DNA of 64,000 nucleotides from Chlamydia pneumoniae TW-183 (GCF_000007205.1 NC_005043.1:62001-126000), one strand, 5' to 3'. Positions 9,135 through 18,250 are shown, counted from the stretch's first letter. The notes: generated by a model not told the origin, from the sequence alone. Program-made: numbers and translations.

Positions 9135-10061
9135 GTGCGTCTATTTTCTTACGACAAACCCAAGATTAAAGTGCAAAAAATCAAGGCAGATGGTTTTAGT
9201 GGTTGGCTCAAGTGTAATCATTGTCACGAGATGATTCACGCAAATGAGCTAGGACAAAATTATAATTGTTGTCCTAAGTGCTCCTATCATTACCGTATTA
9301 CTGCGATCGAAAGAGTCAAGCTGCTTGCAGACAAAGATTCTTGGCGTCCTCTTTATACGGATCTGAAATCCCAAGATCCCTTGGAATTTATAGATACCGA
9401 TACCTACGCAAATCGCCTAGAAAAAGCTCGAAAGAATACTACAGAAAGCGAAGGCGTCATTGTAGGTATATGTACTATAGGCCTCCACCCCGTAGCCCTC
9501 GCCGTTATGGATTTCAATTTTATGGCAGGATCTATGGGTGCTGTTGTAGGGGAGAAACTGACCAGACTTATAGAGGAAGCCATTGAAACCAGGCTCCCTG
9601 TAATTATTGTCAGCGCTTCTGGAGGCGCACGTATGCAGGAATCTGTATTTTCTTTAATGCAGATGGTGAAGACCTCAGCAGCTCTTGCTAAGCTTCATGA
9701 AGCAGGTCTACCCTATATTTCAGTCCTCACCAACCCAACTTCAGGTGGAGTGACAGCCTCTTTCGCTGCCCTCGGTGATATTATAATAGCAGAACCTAAA
9801 GCACTGATTTGTTTCGCAGGACCTCGAGTCGTCGCTCAGGTGATAGGAGAAGATCTCCCCGAGGGGGCTCAAAAATCTGAATTCCTACTAGAACATGGCA
9901 TGATTGATAAAATCGTTGAGCGTAAAGAATTGAAAACCACCCTTCAGACTTTACTTGATTACTTTTTAGCCCAAGAATACACTGGCGGGAAAAGTAAAGC
10001 TCCTAGAGATCTTTCGAAAAGGCTTAAAGAGATTTTTTTGTTGACAGATGACAGTGAATAA
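9135..10061 (+). CDS. accD: Acetyl-CoA carboxylase carboxyltransferase beta subunit
   Basis: Pairs with AccA to transfer CO2 from biotin carrier protein to acetyl-CoA, the first step of fatty-acid synthesis. The N-terminal four-cysteine zinc ribbon is clear (KCNHCHEMI...[10 protein letters not shown], about residues 27-50). The crotonase-like carboxyltransferase core follows, with [23 protein letters not shown] and [16 protein letters not shown]. The length of 308 is normal. The start is a GTG at 9135, with an AGGTGG ribosome site just upstream. dut begins 50 bases downstream, so co-transcription is likely. Confidence 0.96.
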   Translation: MRLFSYDKPKIKVQKIKADGFSGWLKCNHCHEMIHANELGQNYNCCPKCSYHYRITAIERVKLLADKDSWRPLYTDLKSQDPLEFIDTDTYANRLEKARKNTTESEGVIVGICTIGLHPVALAVMDFNFMAGSMGAVVGEKLTRLIEEAIETRLPVIIVSASGGARMQESVFSLMQMVKTSAALAKLHEAGLPYISVLTNPTSGGVTASFAALGDIIIAEPKALICFAGPRVVAQVIGEDLPEGAQKSEFLLEHGMIDKIVERKELKTTLQTLLDYFLAQEYTGGKSKAPRDLSKRLKEIFLLTDDSE

Positions 10062-10111
10062 AACATCATACCGCATCTTGCAATGATAACATTATCTGTA
10101 ACGCTATCCTT

Positions 10112-10549
10112 ATGACTGTATTTTGTGAATTGGATTCAGGAGGAGAACTTCCTGAATATACTACGCCAGGAGCCGCTGGTGCGGATCTTAGGGCAAACAT
10201 CGAAGAACCCATCGCTCTGCTGCCTGGACAACGTGCTTTGATCCCTACCGGAATCAAAGCAGAAATTCCCGAAGGGTACGAGCTACAGGTCCGTCCTCGG
10301 AGCGGTTTGGCTTTAAAGCACGGCATTACTGTTTTAAATTCCCCAGGGACTATCGATTCAGATTATAGGGGAGAGATTCGTGTAATCTTAATCAACTTCG
10401 GTGATAGTACATTCATTATTGAACCTAAGATGCGGATAGCTCAAGTTGTTTTATCTCCTGTAGTACAGGCAACGTTTGTTGTTAAGCAAGAAAGTTTAGC
10501 GGAAACTGCCCGAGGAAGTGGAGGTTTTGGTCATACTGGAGCAAGCTAA
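10112..10549 (+). CDS. dut: Deoxyuridine 5'-triphosphate nucleotidohydrolase
   Basis: Hydrolyses dUTP to dUMP and pyrophosphate, keeping uracil out of DNA. The 145-residue trimeric-type enzyme shows all five motifs: GAAGADLRA (1), [11 protein letters not shown] (2), the uracil-binding hairpin [14 protein letters not shown] (3), [10 protein letters not shown] (4) and the C-terminal glycine-rich arm [11 protein letters not shown] (5). It follows accD by 50 bases, and the next ATG (ptsN) comes one base after its stop, indicating a shared transcript. Confidence 0.96.
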   Translation: MTVFCELDSGGELPEYTTPGAAGADLRANIEEPIALLPGQRALIPTGIKAEIPEGYELQVRPRSGLALKHGITVLNSPGTIDSDYRGEIRVILINFGDSTFIIEPKMRIAQVVLSPVVQATFVVKQESLAETARGSGGFGHTGAS

Positions 10550-10550
10550 G

Positions 10551-11027
10551 ATGCCATCCTATTGTCAAAATCAACAAGATTTTTCTTTATTCTCTCTTTT
10601 GTCTCCTAGACTTGTAATGTTTTTAGGCAAACACTCCCGAGATGAAATCCTCCAAGATCTTACAGATCTTGTGGATGCTGCAGGCCTACTTGAAGACAAA
10701 CAAGCCTTTTTTGATGCTCTTGTCCGTCGTGAAAACATCATGTCCACAGGAATCGGAATGGGCGTGGCTATTCCTCACGGAAAACTCGAAAGCTGCTCTA
10801 ATTTTTTTATTGCTATAGGCATCCATACGCAAGGCATTTTATGGGACGCTATTGACGGAGCCCTCGTACGCCTCGTCTTCTTGATCGGAGGTCCAGAAAA
10901 TGCTCAAGCCGAATATCTCAAGTTATTATCTACTTTGACTTTATCTTTGAGAGAAGAGTCTCGTCGTCAACAGTTGTTACAGGTGAATACGATTGAAGAA
11001 GTCATGAATGTATTTGTGGGGATGTAA
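10551..11027 (+). CDS. ptsN: PTS EIIA-like regulator PtsN, copy 1
   Basis: An EIIA(Fru/Ntr)-type phosphocarrier domain of 158 residues. The phosphoacceptor histidine is in VAIPHGK, preceded by the family motif RRENIMSTGIGMG. Chlamydiae keep only a rudimentary PTS without a sugar permease, so a regulatory role is likely; this is knowledge of the genus, not visible here. A GTG at 10518 would overlap dut by 32 bases; I prefer the ATG at 10551, one base after the dut stop, with GGAGC upstream. Copy 2 follows two bases after its stop. Confidence 0.9.
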   Translation: MPSYCQNQQDFSLFSLLSPRLVMFLGKHSRDEILQDLTDLVDAAGLLEDKQAFFDALVRRENIMSTGIGMGVAIPHGKLESCSNFFIAIGIHTQGILWDAIDGALVRLVFLIGGPENAQAEYLKLLSTLTLSLREESRRQQLLQVNTIEEVMNVFVGM

Positions 11028-11029
11028 AA

Positions 11030-11707
11030 ATGGATTTAAAGTTAGATGAAGTCGCCTCTTTGTTAGATGTTTCCGAACATACAGTTCTGCAATGGCTTAA
11101 AGAAGGAGCCATTCCAAGCTATAGTATGAATAATGAATACCGCTTTAGTCGTGAAGAAATCGAAGACTGGCTATTGCATAACCAAGCACTCATGATCCAA
11201 GAACGCGGCGAAGATAAAGAAGCACTTAAAGATCTTTCTTTGAAATATAGTCTCTACAAAGCAATTCATCGTGGCGGCGTGCTTTGCGATGTTGTGGTTC
11301 ATAGTAAAGAAGAAGCTCTCCAATACGCCTCTAAATACATCGCCCAAAAGTTTCAATTAGACGAAAGCGTACTTTTTGAAATGCTCTCCCACAGAGAAAA
11401 TCTTATGTCCACAGGTATAGGAGAAGGAATTGCCCTGCCCCATGCCAAAGACTTTTTAATTAATGCCTACTATGACATTGTGGTTCCTATGTTTCTTGCA
11501 GAGCCCATAGAATACGGGGCTCTAGATGGAAAACCTGTAGGCATTCTTTTCTTCCTTTTTGCTTGCCAGGATAAAAGTCACTTAAACTTAGTAAATAAAA
11601 TAGTCCACCTCGGGATGTCTTTAAATGCCCGAAGCTTTTTTAAAAATTATCCTAACAAAGATCAACTTTTAGCGTACGTTAAGGAATGGGAGTCCCAAAC
11701 TCATTAA
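11030..11707 (+). CDS. ptsN2: HTH-EIIA fusion, PtsN copy 2
   Basis: A 225-residue two-domain protein. Residues 1-50 form a MerR/excisionase-type helix-turn-helix (LKLDEVASLLDVSEHTVLQW, then EYRFSREEIEDWL). Residues from about 75 form an EIIA domain whose phosphoacceptor histidine is in IALPHAK after RENLMSTGIGEG. A DNA-binding domain joined to a phosphorylatable domain suggests a phosphorylation-controlled transcription factor, though this is inference. It starts two bases after copy 1, so the two probably arose by duplication and are co-translated. The two EIIA domains share the MSTGIG.G.A.PH core. Confidence 0.88.
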   Translation: MDLKLDEVASLLDVSEHTVLQWLKEGAIPSYSMNNEYRFSREEIEDWLLHNQALMIQERGEDKEALKDLSLKYSLYKAIHRGGVLCDVVVHSKEEALQYASKYIAQKFQLDESVLFEMLSHRENLMSTGIGEGIALPHAKDFLINAYYDIVVPMFLAEPIEYGALDGKPVGILFFLFACQDKSHLNLVNKIVHLGMSLNARSFFKNYPNKDQLLAYVKEWESQTH

Positions 11708-11803
11708 TAGCTAGAGTTTAAAAAGATTTTTAAGTCCAAGTTGTGAAAAAAATCCTTTTGTTGCTATGGTGATCCTCATAGGCTTCCAGGAGATTGTAGT
11801 CGC

Positions 11804-13189
11804 ATGATGAGCTCTAAGCGTACCTCGAAAATAGCGGTGCTTTCAATTTTATTAACATTTACTCACTCTATAGGGTTCGCAAATGCGAATTCGTCCGTAG
11901 GTCTTGGCACGGTCTACATTACATCCGAGGTTGTAAAGAAGCCTCAGAAAGGATCAGAAAGGAAACAAGCCAAAAAAGAACCTCGTGCTCGTAAAGGATA
12001 CTTAGTCCCTTCTTCAAGGACTCTTTCAGCTCGAGCCCAAAAGATGAAAAACTCCTCTCGTAAAGAGTCTTCAGGTGGTTGTAACGAAATTTCTGCAAAT
12101 TCTACACCCAGATCTGTAAAATTACGAAGAAACAAACGTGCAGAACAAAAGGCAGCTAAACAAGGATTTTCAGCTTTTTCTAACCTAACTTTGAAAAGCC
12201 TACTTCCTAAACTTCCTTCAAAACAAAAAACTTCAATTCACGAGAGAGAAAAAGCAACCTCAAGATTTGTTAATGAGTCTCAGCTTAGTTCCGCACGAAA
12301 ACGCTACTGCACACCATCTTCAGCCGCTCCTTCCCTATTTTTAGAAACAGAAATCGTTCGAGCTCCTGTAGAAAGAACTAAAGAACTTCAAGATAATGAA
12401 ATTCATATTCCTGTAGTGCAAGTCCAAACGAACCCCAAAGAACAAAATACAAAGACAACTAAACAGTTGGCATCCCAAGCCTCGATTCAACAATCTGAAG
12501 GAACCGAGCAATCATTGCGAGAGCTCGCCCAAGGTGCTAGCCTACCTGTCTTAGTGCGCTCTAATCCTGAAGTGTCTGTACAAAGACAAAAAGAAGAGTT
12601 ATTAAAAGAACTCGTAGCTGAACGTAGACAATGTAAAAGAAAGTCTGTAAGACAAGCTCTTGAAGCTCGTTCTTTAACTAAGAAAGTTGCTAGAGGCGGT
12701 TCTGTGACCTCGACTTTACGATACGATCCAGAAAAAGCGGCGGAAATCAAAAGTAGACGCAATTGCAAAGTAAGTCCTGAAGCACGTGAACAAAAATATT
12801 CATCTTGCAAAAGAGATGCTCGCGCTAATGGGAAACAAGACAAGACAACTCCTAGTGAAGATGCTTCTCAAGAAGAACAACAAACTGGGGCAGGACTCGT
12901 ACGCAAGACTCCTAAATCTCAGGTTGCAAGTAATGCTCAGAACTTCTACCGAAATTCTAAAAATACAAACATAGATAGCTATCTTACAGCTAACCAATAC
13001 AGCTGTAGTTCTGAAGAAACAGATTGGCCATGTTCTTCCTGCGTCTCTAAACGCAGAACTCACAACAGTATATCTGTATGTACCATGGTAGTTACTGTCA
13101 TTGCGATGATCGTAGGGGCTTTGATTATAGCTAATGCTACAGAATCTCAAACAACATCAGATCCAACTCCTCCAACTCCTACTCCATAG
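11804..13189 (+). CDS. Secreted/anchored basic low-complexity protein (CT289 position)
   Basis: A hypothetical protein of 461 residues. It has an N-terminal hydrophobic signal sequence (about residues 10-27, ending GFANANS), a long region very rich in Lys, Arg, Ser, Gln and Glu with no globular pattern, a cysteine cluster (CSSEETDWPCSSCVSKRR) and a C-terminal membrane segment (VCTMVVTVIAMIVGALIIA). The tail is threonine-proline rich (TTSDPTPPTPTP). The order between ptsN2 and the CT288-like gene matches CT289. The layout of export signal, disordered basic middle and C-terminal anchor suggests a surface or secreted protein, but no function can be named. A strong hairpin follows the stop. Confidence 0.7.
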   Translation: MMSSKRTSKIAVLSILLTFTHSIGFANANSSVGLGTVYITSEVVKKPQKGSERKQAKKEPRARKGYLVPSSRTLSARAQKMKNSSRKESSGGCNEISANSTPRSVKLRRNKRAEQKAAKQGFSAFSNLTLKSLLPKLPSKQKTSIHEREKATSRFVNESQLSSARKRYCTPSSAAPSLFLETEIVRAPVERTKELQDNEIHIPVVQVQTNPKEQNTKTTKQLASQASIQQSEGTEQSLRELAQGASLPVLVRSNPEVSVQRQKEELLKELVAERRQCKRKSVRQALEARSLTKKVARGGSVTSTLRYDPEKAAEIKSRRNCKVSPEAREQKYSSCKRDARANGKQDKTTPSEDASQEEQQTGAGLVRKTPKSQVASNAQNFYRNSKNTNIDSYLTANQYSCSSEETDWPCSSCVSKRRTHNSISVCTMVVTVIAMIVGALIIANATESQTTSDPTPPTPTP

Positions 13190-13213
13190 TTGTATAGCCC
13201 TTGCTGGACGTGT

Positions 13214-13272
13214 AGCTCTACCCAAAATCTTAGATAGCCTTCTTATCTATGATTTTAGTGGGTAGAGCTTTC
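13214..13272 (+). terminator. Long hairpin terminator after the CT289-position gene
   Basis: Arms AGCTCTACCCA (13214-13224) and TGGGTAGAGCT (13259-13269) pair perfectly. The inner AAATCTTAGATAG and CTATGATTTTAG extend the stem imperfectly. The hairpin begins 25 bases after the stop codon. The T-run behind it is short (TTT then CCC), so termination may rely on stem strength. Confidence 0.7.
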
Positions 13273-13497
13273 CCTCCCGACTCGTCTTCTTTTCAATTTT
13301 CTCTTTGTAATTACACTTTATCTCTCTTTCTATCTTTTTCGGGAGTACCTTCTTATTTTAGATAGAGAAAGCTTAGTTTTTCTTTTGTTTAAGAAATAAT
13401 TATAAGCTCGTTAATATAATCAATTTGCCTTTAAGTAAAATGATAAAACTATCTAATCTATAGTGATTTGTGTTGTATAGCATTATTATATTGCATC

Positions 13498-13728
13498 GTG
13501 TCAGATTTGCGTGTTCATTCTAGGGGAACACCGACCCAGACTCATAGTGAGATCTGTGATGCCCATCCTACCAACAGATTTTTGAAAAAACACCCTACAC
13601 TTGACCTATGTATGCGAATTGTAAGCACAATTGTCTCTGTCTTTATGATTTTAGCAGACATCGTTCTCCTCCTGGGCTCCCTCTTACTTTTACCCCTCCT
13701 TATAGTTTTACTTTGGGAATCTTCTTAG
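13498..13728 (+). CDS. Mini membrane protein related to the CT288-like Inc N-terminus, copy 1
   Basis: A 76-residue protein if started at the GTG at 13498; a TTG at 13468 would add ten residues, and neither start has a clear ribosome site. The pattern is a short polar N-terminus, then FLKKHPTLDLCMRI followed by a long hydrophobic stretch (about residues 38-72). The same order, an aromatic, a basic pair, proline and then a hydrophobic domain, is seen in copy 2 (FWERHPRFSACCRV) and in the large Inc at 14399 (FFERNPKVARVLQ). It therefore looks like a one-domain relative or truncated copy of that Inc. Function unknown. Confidence 0.55.
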   Translation: MSDLRVHSRGTPTQTHSEICDAHPTNRFLKKHPTLDLCMRIVSTIVSVFMILADIVLLLGSLLLLPLLIVLLWESS

Positions 13729-13841
13729 GAAGATGCCTTTCTACGTCTAATATTGTTTTATTATAATTTTAAAAATGATTATAATTTCTTATTAACTTCA
13801 TGAATATTTACATTTAATAAAAGTATAATGTATAATTAGTT

Positions 13842-14075
13842 ATGACTAAAATTCAATGTAGTGCTCAGTATTATAGATCTCGACCGGCCGAGAGGGCCCA
13901 AACTCCTCCGCAACCTTTCCTTGCTAGGGATCGCGCGGATTTTTGGGAGAGACATCCTAGATTCAGTGCATGTTGTCGTGTCTTATTACTCGTTGCTTGG
14001 GTGGTTCTCGCTCTACTGTTTCTCTTTGTTATGCTTCTTCCTCTAGCCGCTGGGTCGTATTTACTTGCTTTTTAA
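13842..14075 (+). CDS. Mini membrane protein related to the CT288-like Inc N-terminus, copy 2
   Basis: A 77-residue protein with a polar, proline- and arginine-rich first 35 residues, the shared FWERHPRF motif and a single hydrophobic domain (about 47-75) ending the protein. Length and layout match copy 1 at 13498. No ribosome site precedes the ATG; instead two TATAAT hexamers lie at 13824-13829 and 13831-13836, so the leader must be very short or absent. It is probably an inclusion-membrane-type peptide or a remnant of a duplicated Inc gene. Function unknown. Confidence 0.55.
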   Translation: MTKIQCSAQYYRSRPAERAQTPPQPFLARDRADFWERHPRFSACCRVLLLVAWVVLALLFLFVMLLPLAAGSYLLAF

Positions 14076-14084
14076 GGTATTCTT

Positions 14085-14109
14085 CACCTAAAAACTTGTG
14101 TTTTGGGTG
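14085..14109 (+). terminator. Small hairpin after mini membrane protein copy 2
   Basis: CACCTAAAA (14085-14093) pairs with TTTTGGGTG (14101-14109), with one G-U pair and a seven-base loop. No T-run follows, so it may be an mRNA end structure rather than a true terminator. The rest of the gap to 14398 (about 320 bases in all) shows no open frame I can support. Confidence 0.35.
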
Positions 14110-14398
14110 CCTGTAGCTATTTCAAAGGCATGTTTTTATCGATCGGAGCTTCTCTTTGTTTGGGCGAGTCCGTTCGTATCTTTGTAATTCTTCTACGATT
14201 TAGTTTTATCCTTATCTTAGACCAACCTCTTCATAGGTGGATCCTGTAGAGGAACTATTCGACTCAGGAGTCGTAGACCTAAGGTATTCGTGTTTAAAGA
14301 TAAAAGTTTTATTTTCTAAGAGTTTTTTAATTATTAAGATTTTTATTTAAAAATATATCTTTTGATTAGATCTCTAATACGATTATTATAAATATAAT

Positions 14399-16150
14399 AT
14401 GTTTTTCAAAAAAAATTATATGACAGATTTTCCTACTCACTTCAAAGGACCCAAACTTAACCCCATTAAAGTAAATCCAAACTTTTTTGAGAGGAATCCT
14501 AAAGTCGCAAGGGTACTGCAAATTACAGCCGTAGTCTTAGGAATCATTGCCCTCTTATCCGGTATAGTACTCATTATAGGCACCCCTCTCGGAGCTCCTA
14601 TAAGTATGATCCTCGGCGGATGTCTTTTAGCTTCTGGAGGCGCCTTATTTGTTGGTGGTACGATTGCTACGATATTGCAAGCTAGAAATAGTTATAAGAA
14701 GGCCGTGAACCAAAAGAAACTCTCAGAGCCTTTGATGGAACGCCCCGAATTGAAAGCCTTAGATTATTCCCTAGATCTGAAAGAGGTATGGGACCTACAT
14801 CATTCTGTTGTCAAACATCTTAAAAAATTAGACCTGAATCTTTCCGAAACCCAAAGGGAAGTTCTAAATCAAATCAAAATTGATGATGAGGGACCCTCCC
14901 TAGGGGAATGCGCCGCTATGATTTCAGAAAACTACGACGCATGCTTAAAGATGCTCGCGTATCGTGAGGAGCTCCTGAAAGAACAAACCCAATACCAAGA
15001 GACACGATTCAATCAGAACCTCACTCATAGAAATAAAGTTTTGCTCTCCATCCTCTCAAGGATCACGGACAATATTTCTAAAGCGGGCGGGGTCTTTTCT
15101 TTGAAATTTTCCACGCTAAGCTCGCGGATGTCACGAATTCATACCACCACCACTGTGATTCTGGCTTTAAGTGCCGTTGTTTCTGTCATGGTCGTAGCAG
15201 CTCTAATTCCAGGTGGCATTTTAGCACTACCTATACTTTTGGCTGTTGCTATTTCTGCAGGAGTGATTGTCACCGGACTTTCCTATCTAGTTCGTCAGAT
15301 TTTAAGTAACACCAAGCGTAATCGTCAGGATTTTTATAAAGATTTTGTAAAAAATGTAGATATAGAGCTTCTTAACCAAACGGTAACTTTACAGCGATTC
15401 CTCTTTGAAATGCTCAAAGGTGTTCTGAAAGAAGAAGAAGAAGTCTCCTTAGAAGGTCAAGATTGGTATACACAATACATAACCAATGCACCCATAGAAA
15501 AAAGATTGATCGAAGAGATCAGAGTTACCTACAAAGAGATCGATGCTCAGACCAAAAAAATGAAGACAGACTTGGAGTTCTTAGAAAATGAGGTGCGTTC
15601 CGGGAGACTGTCTGTAGCGTCCCCGTCGGAAGATCCAAGTGAAACTCCTATTTTTACTCAAGGTAAGGAGTTTGCAAAGTTACGTCGCCAAACCTCTCAG
15701 AATATATCCACGATTTATGGTCCGGACAATGAAAATATTGATCCCGAATTTTCCTTACCCTGGGTGCCTAAAAAAGAAGAAGAAATAGACCATAGCTTAG
15801 AACCTGTTACAAAGTTGGAACCCGGTTCAAGAGAAGAGTTGTTGTTGGTAGAGGGGGTCAACCCAACCTTAAGAGAACTCAATATGAGAATTGCACTTCT
15901 ACAACAACAACTATCAAGTGTCCGAAAATGGAGACACCCTCGAGGGGAACATTACGGGAATGTTATCTATTCAGATACAGAACTCGATCGTATTCAGATG
16001 CTAGAAGGCGCATTTTATAATCACCTCAGGGAAGCTCAAGAGGAAATCACCCAGTCTCTCGGAGACCTTGTTGACATTCAAAACCGTATTTTAGGGATCA
16101 TAGTTGAAGGGGACTCAGATTCAAGAACAGAAGAAGAGCCTCAGGAATAG
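14399..16150 (+). CDS. CT288-like inclusion membrane protein
   Basis: A 583-residue putative type III-secreted Inc protein. Two bilobed hydrophobic domains are visible: one at about residues 43-100 (VLQITAVVLGIIALLSGIVL then the ISMILGG...ALFVGG lobe) and one at about 248-305 (TTTTVILALSAVVSVMVVAA then the LPILLAVAISAGVIV lobe). The remainder is charged and helix-rich, with probable coiled coils at 310-410 and 480-575. Such domains place Incs in the inclusion membrane with soluble parts facing host cytosol. A TATAAT directly abuts the ATG at 14399, so the ATG at 14420 (MTDFPTHF) may be the true start. The gene position after the CT289-like gene suggests CT288. Confidence 0.8.
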   Translation: MFFKKNYMTDFPTHFKGPKLNPIKVNPNFFERNPKVARVLQITAVVLGIIALLSGIVLIIGTPLGAPISMILGGCLLASGGALFVGGTIATILQARNSYKKAVNQKKLSEPLMERPELKALDYSLDLKEVWDLHHSVVKHLKKLDLNLSETQREVLNQIKIDDEGPSLGECAAMISENYDACLKMLAYREELLKEQTQYQETRFNQNLTHRNKVLLSILSRITDNISKAGGVFSLKFSTLSSRMSRIHTTTTVILALSAVVSVMVVAALIPGGILALPILLAVAISAGVIVTGLSYLVRQILSNTKRNRQDFYKDFVKNVDIELLNQTVTLQRFLFEMLKGVLKEEEEVSLEGQDWYTQYITNAPIEKRLIEEIRVTYKEIDAQTKKMKTDLEFLENEVRSGRLSVASPSEDPSETPIFTQGKEFAKLRRQTSQNISTIYGPDNENIDPEFSLPWVPKKEEEIDHSLEPVTKLEPGSREELLLVEGVNPTLRELNMRIALLQQQLSSVRKWRHPRGEHYGNVIYSDTELDRIQMLEGAFYNHLREAQEEITQSLGDLVDIQNRILGIIVEGDSDSRTEEEPQE

Positions 16151-16176
16151 GATTCTCATATAAATAACAACAAACT

Positions 16177-16208
16177 AAGAGCTGTTTTTTTCTCTTACAG
16201 CTCTTTCT
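16177..16208 (+). terminator. Hairpin terminator after the CT288-like gene
   Basis: AAGAGCTGT (16177-16185) pairs with ACAGCTCTT (16197-16205) around an 11-base T-rich loop. It lies 27 bases beyond the stop codon and is followed by only a brief T stretch. Confidence 0.55.
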
Positions 16209-16420
16209 AGACAGGATCTCTAAGGTCCTAAATTCATGTTTTCCATTATCATCCTTGCCTACGACCTAGGCTGCATCCGGATTCTATAAGTACGTACTCT
16301 CAGTTGCTTTTTCTACAAGTTGGGCTAGCCCACAGGCTGCAAACAGAAATTTTATTTCTTGAAATCTATTTTCTTATTTACAAATTTATTTCCCTAAAAT
16401 GAATAAACTAAGGAGTTTAT

Positions 16421-18154
16421 ATGGCAAATCCCACACAATCGCGACCACCGAGTCCGGAGATAAGTATAGAAGAACTAGAGCTTCAAGAACTTGCAGGATC
16501 CTCGAATACTGAGACTATTTCTAATACACCTCCCCCGTCATGCGCTGCTACTGCCGAAGAAGTATCTCTTTTTATTGAGGGAGGCCGTAGAAACTCAGAA
16601 GATGAGGAGGGACCTCTAGGATCTTGTGAGGTGTACGATGTTGTCTGTATAACAAACCAAGGAGATCCTGAGGTTAGAGATCACGAAGTCAGAGTTATGT
16701 ACATTAACGGCAGCGGTCGAACACAACATGAGGGTATTCTTGATGCTATGAACATCTGTGATCTCAGAGGAGAACCCGTCAGGTTCATACACAATAGTGG
16801 GTATGGTTTAGGGAGCTGCTTCTTAGGGATTCGAAATCGTATTCCTCCTAGAGATAATGTTATTAGCCAAGCAATACAAGCACGATGGAATGAGTTTTTT
16901 ATTTTCGCAGAAAATGCAAATCGAGATTACATCGTTCTTTTCTCTGGTAATGGAGGTCTCTATCTTCAAGTCGCTTTAGATAACTCCATATACTCACATC
17001 ATATTCTTTGTGTTGGCATTGGAAGCAGTTATTATATCCAAGGAAATTATCGTGTTCACAACTACCGTGTGACAGGGGATTGGACGACCCTCCTGGATCG
17101 TCGGGGGGCAACAGCAGTAAATACTACAACGTTGCCTTATGCAGATTCTGCTGAAGGACTCTTTTTACCCTCAGTACGCTGTCCCTCATACCAATGGGCA
17201 TTGCGTTGTGGAGAACAGTGCCTGATCATGGATAACAACCAACAAGTTGGGTTTCGCCCCCAAGATTCCTCTTCAGAAATCGCCTTAGTAGTAAATTTAA
17301 ATCAGGACCACAGCACCTGGACTCGTCTGATTGAATGGATAGATCGGGGGGATTCTCAGGCTGTTCTAGAATTGAATCCTCAACCGAGTCATTGTCGTGA
17401 TATTGCATTGACTGCACTATACGCTACAACAAGGATTTCTTCTTTACTTCAAGAGTGCCTAATGATTTCTGTGACTTATGCTCCAGAGGTTTTCGTCACC
17501 TATGCTATCGTTACAGGATACTCTATAATGACCTTGCGCTATTTTATTCTATTATTAACAAATCGTCCAGGCTGCCGGCGGCATTTTCGTGTTTTAAGAT
17601 TAGCGGCTTTAGGGTTGCAGTCCTTAGGATTTTTGACTGTATTGCTTGATCATATCAATGTAACACGGAGAGTCAATCGCCGCCCCCCCTTAATATCAGT
17701 AATCTTCTGTACTGCTAGTTTTGCCACAGGAAGTTTCATTTATGTAGACTTAACACGCATGTTTTTCACGAGCTTACGTTCGCGCTTGCAATTGTTTGTT
17801 CAAAGAAGATTAACAGGAAGAGGTCTACCACTGAGAAGGGTTTTTGTAAATCACCTAGACTCTTTGAGATTTTCTCAAAATGCTTTGATAACCTTTCATG
17901 GGGGACTTTTTATGCCTCTCATAATAGGTTTTTTTAATCAGCTGGTCATTCAGGTTCCTCGAGTTGTCATCAGACCAAATACCACTGCCGTTTATGATCT
18001 CAACCAGACCTCACAGGAAGCGTGGGACTCTGGAGACGTATTAGCTATAGGACAGACCATAAACTTCTTGCTTTGCATGATTCTATTGGTCATCAATACC
18101 TTTTTCTTCGTGAGATCCGTACGAAGGAATTTGCATCGTAGACCTCATCGATAG
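16421..18154 (+). CDS. DUF687 family membrane protein, copy 1
   Basis: A 577-residue Chlamydia-specific protein. The first 70 residues are polar and proline/glutamate rich (EELELQELAGSS, then NTPPPS). A soluble domain follows (about 75-300), with EVRVMYINGSGRTQHEGILD, FSGNGGLYLQVALDNSIY and the HNYRVTGDW region. The C-terminal third holds about five membrane segments (around residues 345-385, 395-420, 425-450, 485-510, 540-565) and ends in a basic tail. The start has an AAGGAG ribosome site seven bases upstream. The protein aligns along its length with the gene at 20732-22584. I recognise this as the family named DUF687; no activity is known to me. Confidence 0.8.
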   Translation: MANPTQSRPPSPEISIEELELQELAGSSNTETISNTPPPSCAATAEEVSLFIEGGRRNSEDEEGPLGSCEVYDVVCITNQGDPEVRDHEVRVMYINGSGRTQHEGILDAMNICDLRGEPVRFIHNSGYGLGSCFLGIRNRIPPRDNVISQAIQARWNEFFIFAENANRDYIVLFSGNGGLYLQVALDNSIYSHHILCVGIGSSYYIQGNYRVHNYRVTGDWTTLLDRRGATAVNTTTLPYADSAEGLFLPSVRCPSYQWALRCGEQCLIMDNNQQVGFRPQDSSSEIALVVNLNQDHSTWTRLIEWIDRGDSQAVLELNPQPSHCRDIALTALYATTRISSLLQECLMISVTYAPEVFVTYAIVTGYSIMTLRYFILLLTNRPGCRRHFRVLRLAALGLQSLGFLTVLLDHINVTRRVNRRPPLISVIFCTASFATGSFIYVDLTRMFFTSLRSRLQLFVQRRLTGRGLPLRRVFVNHLDSLRFSQNALITFHGGLFMPLIIGFFNQLVIQVPRVVIRPNTTAVYDLNQTSQEAWDSGDVLAIGQTINFLLCMILLVINTFFFVRSVRRNLHRRPHR

Positions 18155-18172
18155 CAACTGTGCAGAACCCTA

Positions 18173-18250
18173 CTCTTTAGATTTCAAAAATAACTGATAC
18201 CGAAATGCCCCTGTACTATAGGTGCCATTGTTCCTTAGAAATCTAAAGAG
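18173..18250 (+). terminator. Perfect 13-base inverted repeat after DUF687 copy 1
   Basis: CTCTTTAGATTTC (18173-18185) is repeated exactly in reverse complement at 18238-18250, with 52 bases between. It begins 19 bases after the stop. The long loop and lack of a T-run make it an unusual terminator; it may instead protect the mRNA end or pair only after internal folding. Confidence 0.45.

Noticed and set aside
12487-13150. Two minus-strand open frames of about 117 codons
   Set aside because: They lie wholly antisense to the Lys/Ser-rich CT289-position gene, whose biased codons leave the opposite strand open. No start signals or family features are visible.
17683-17689. Run of seven C in DUF687 copy 1 as a second phase switch
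   Set aside because: Seven C is short, and the frame is intact on both sides with paralogue similarity continuing through it, so there is no sign of switching.
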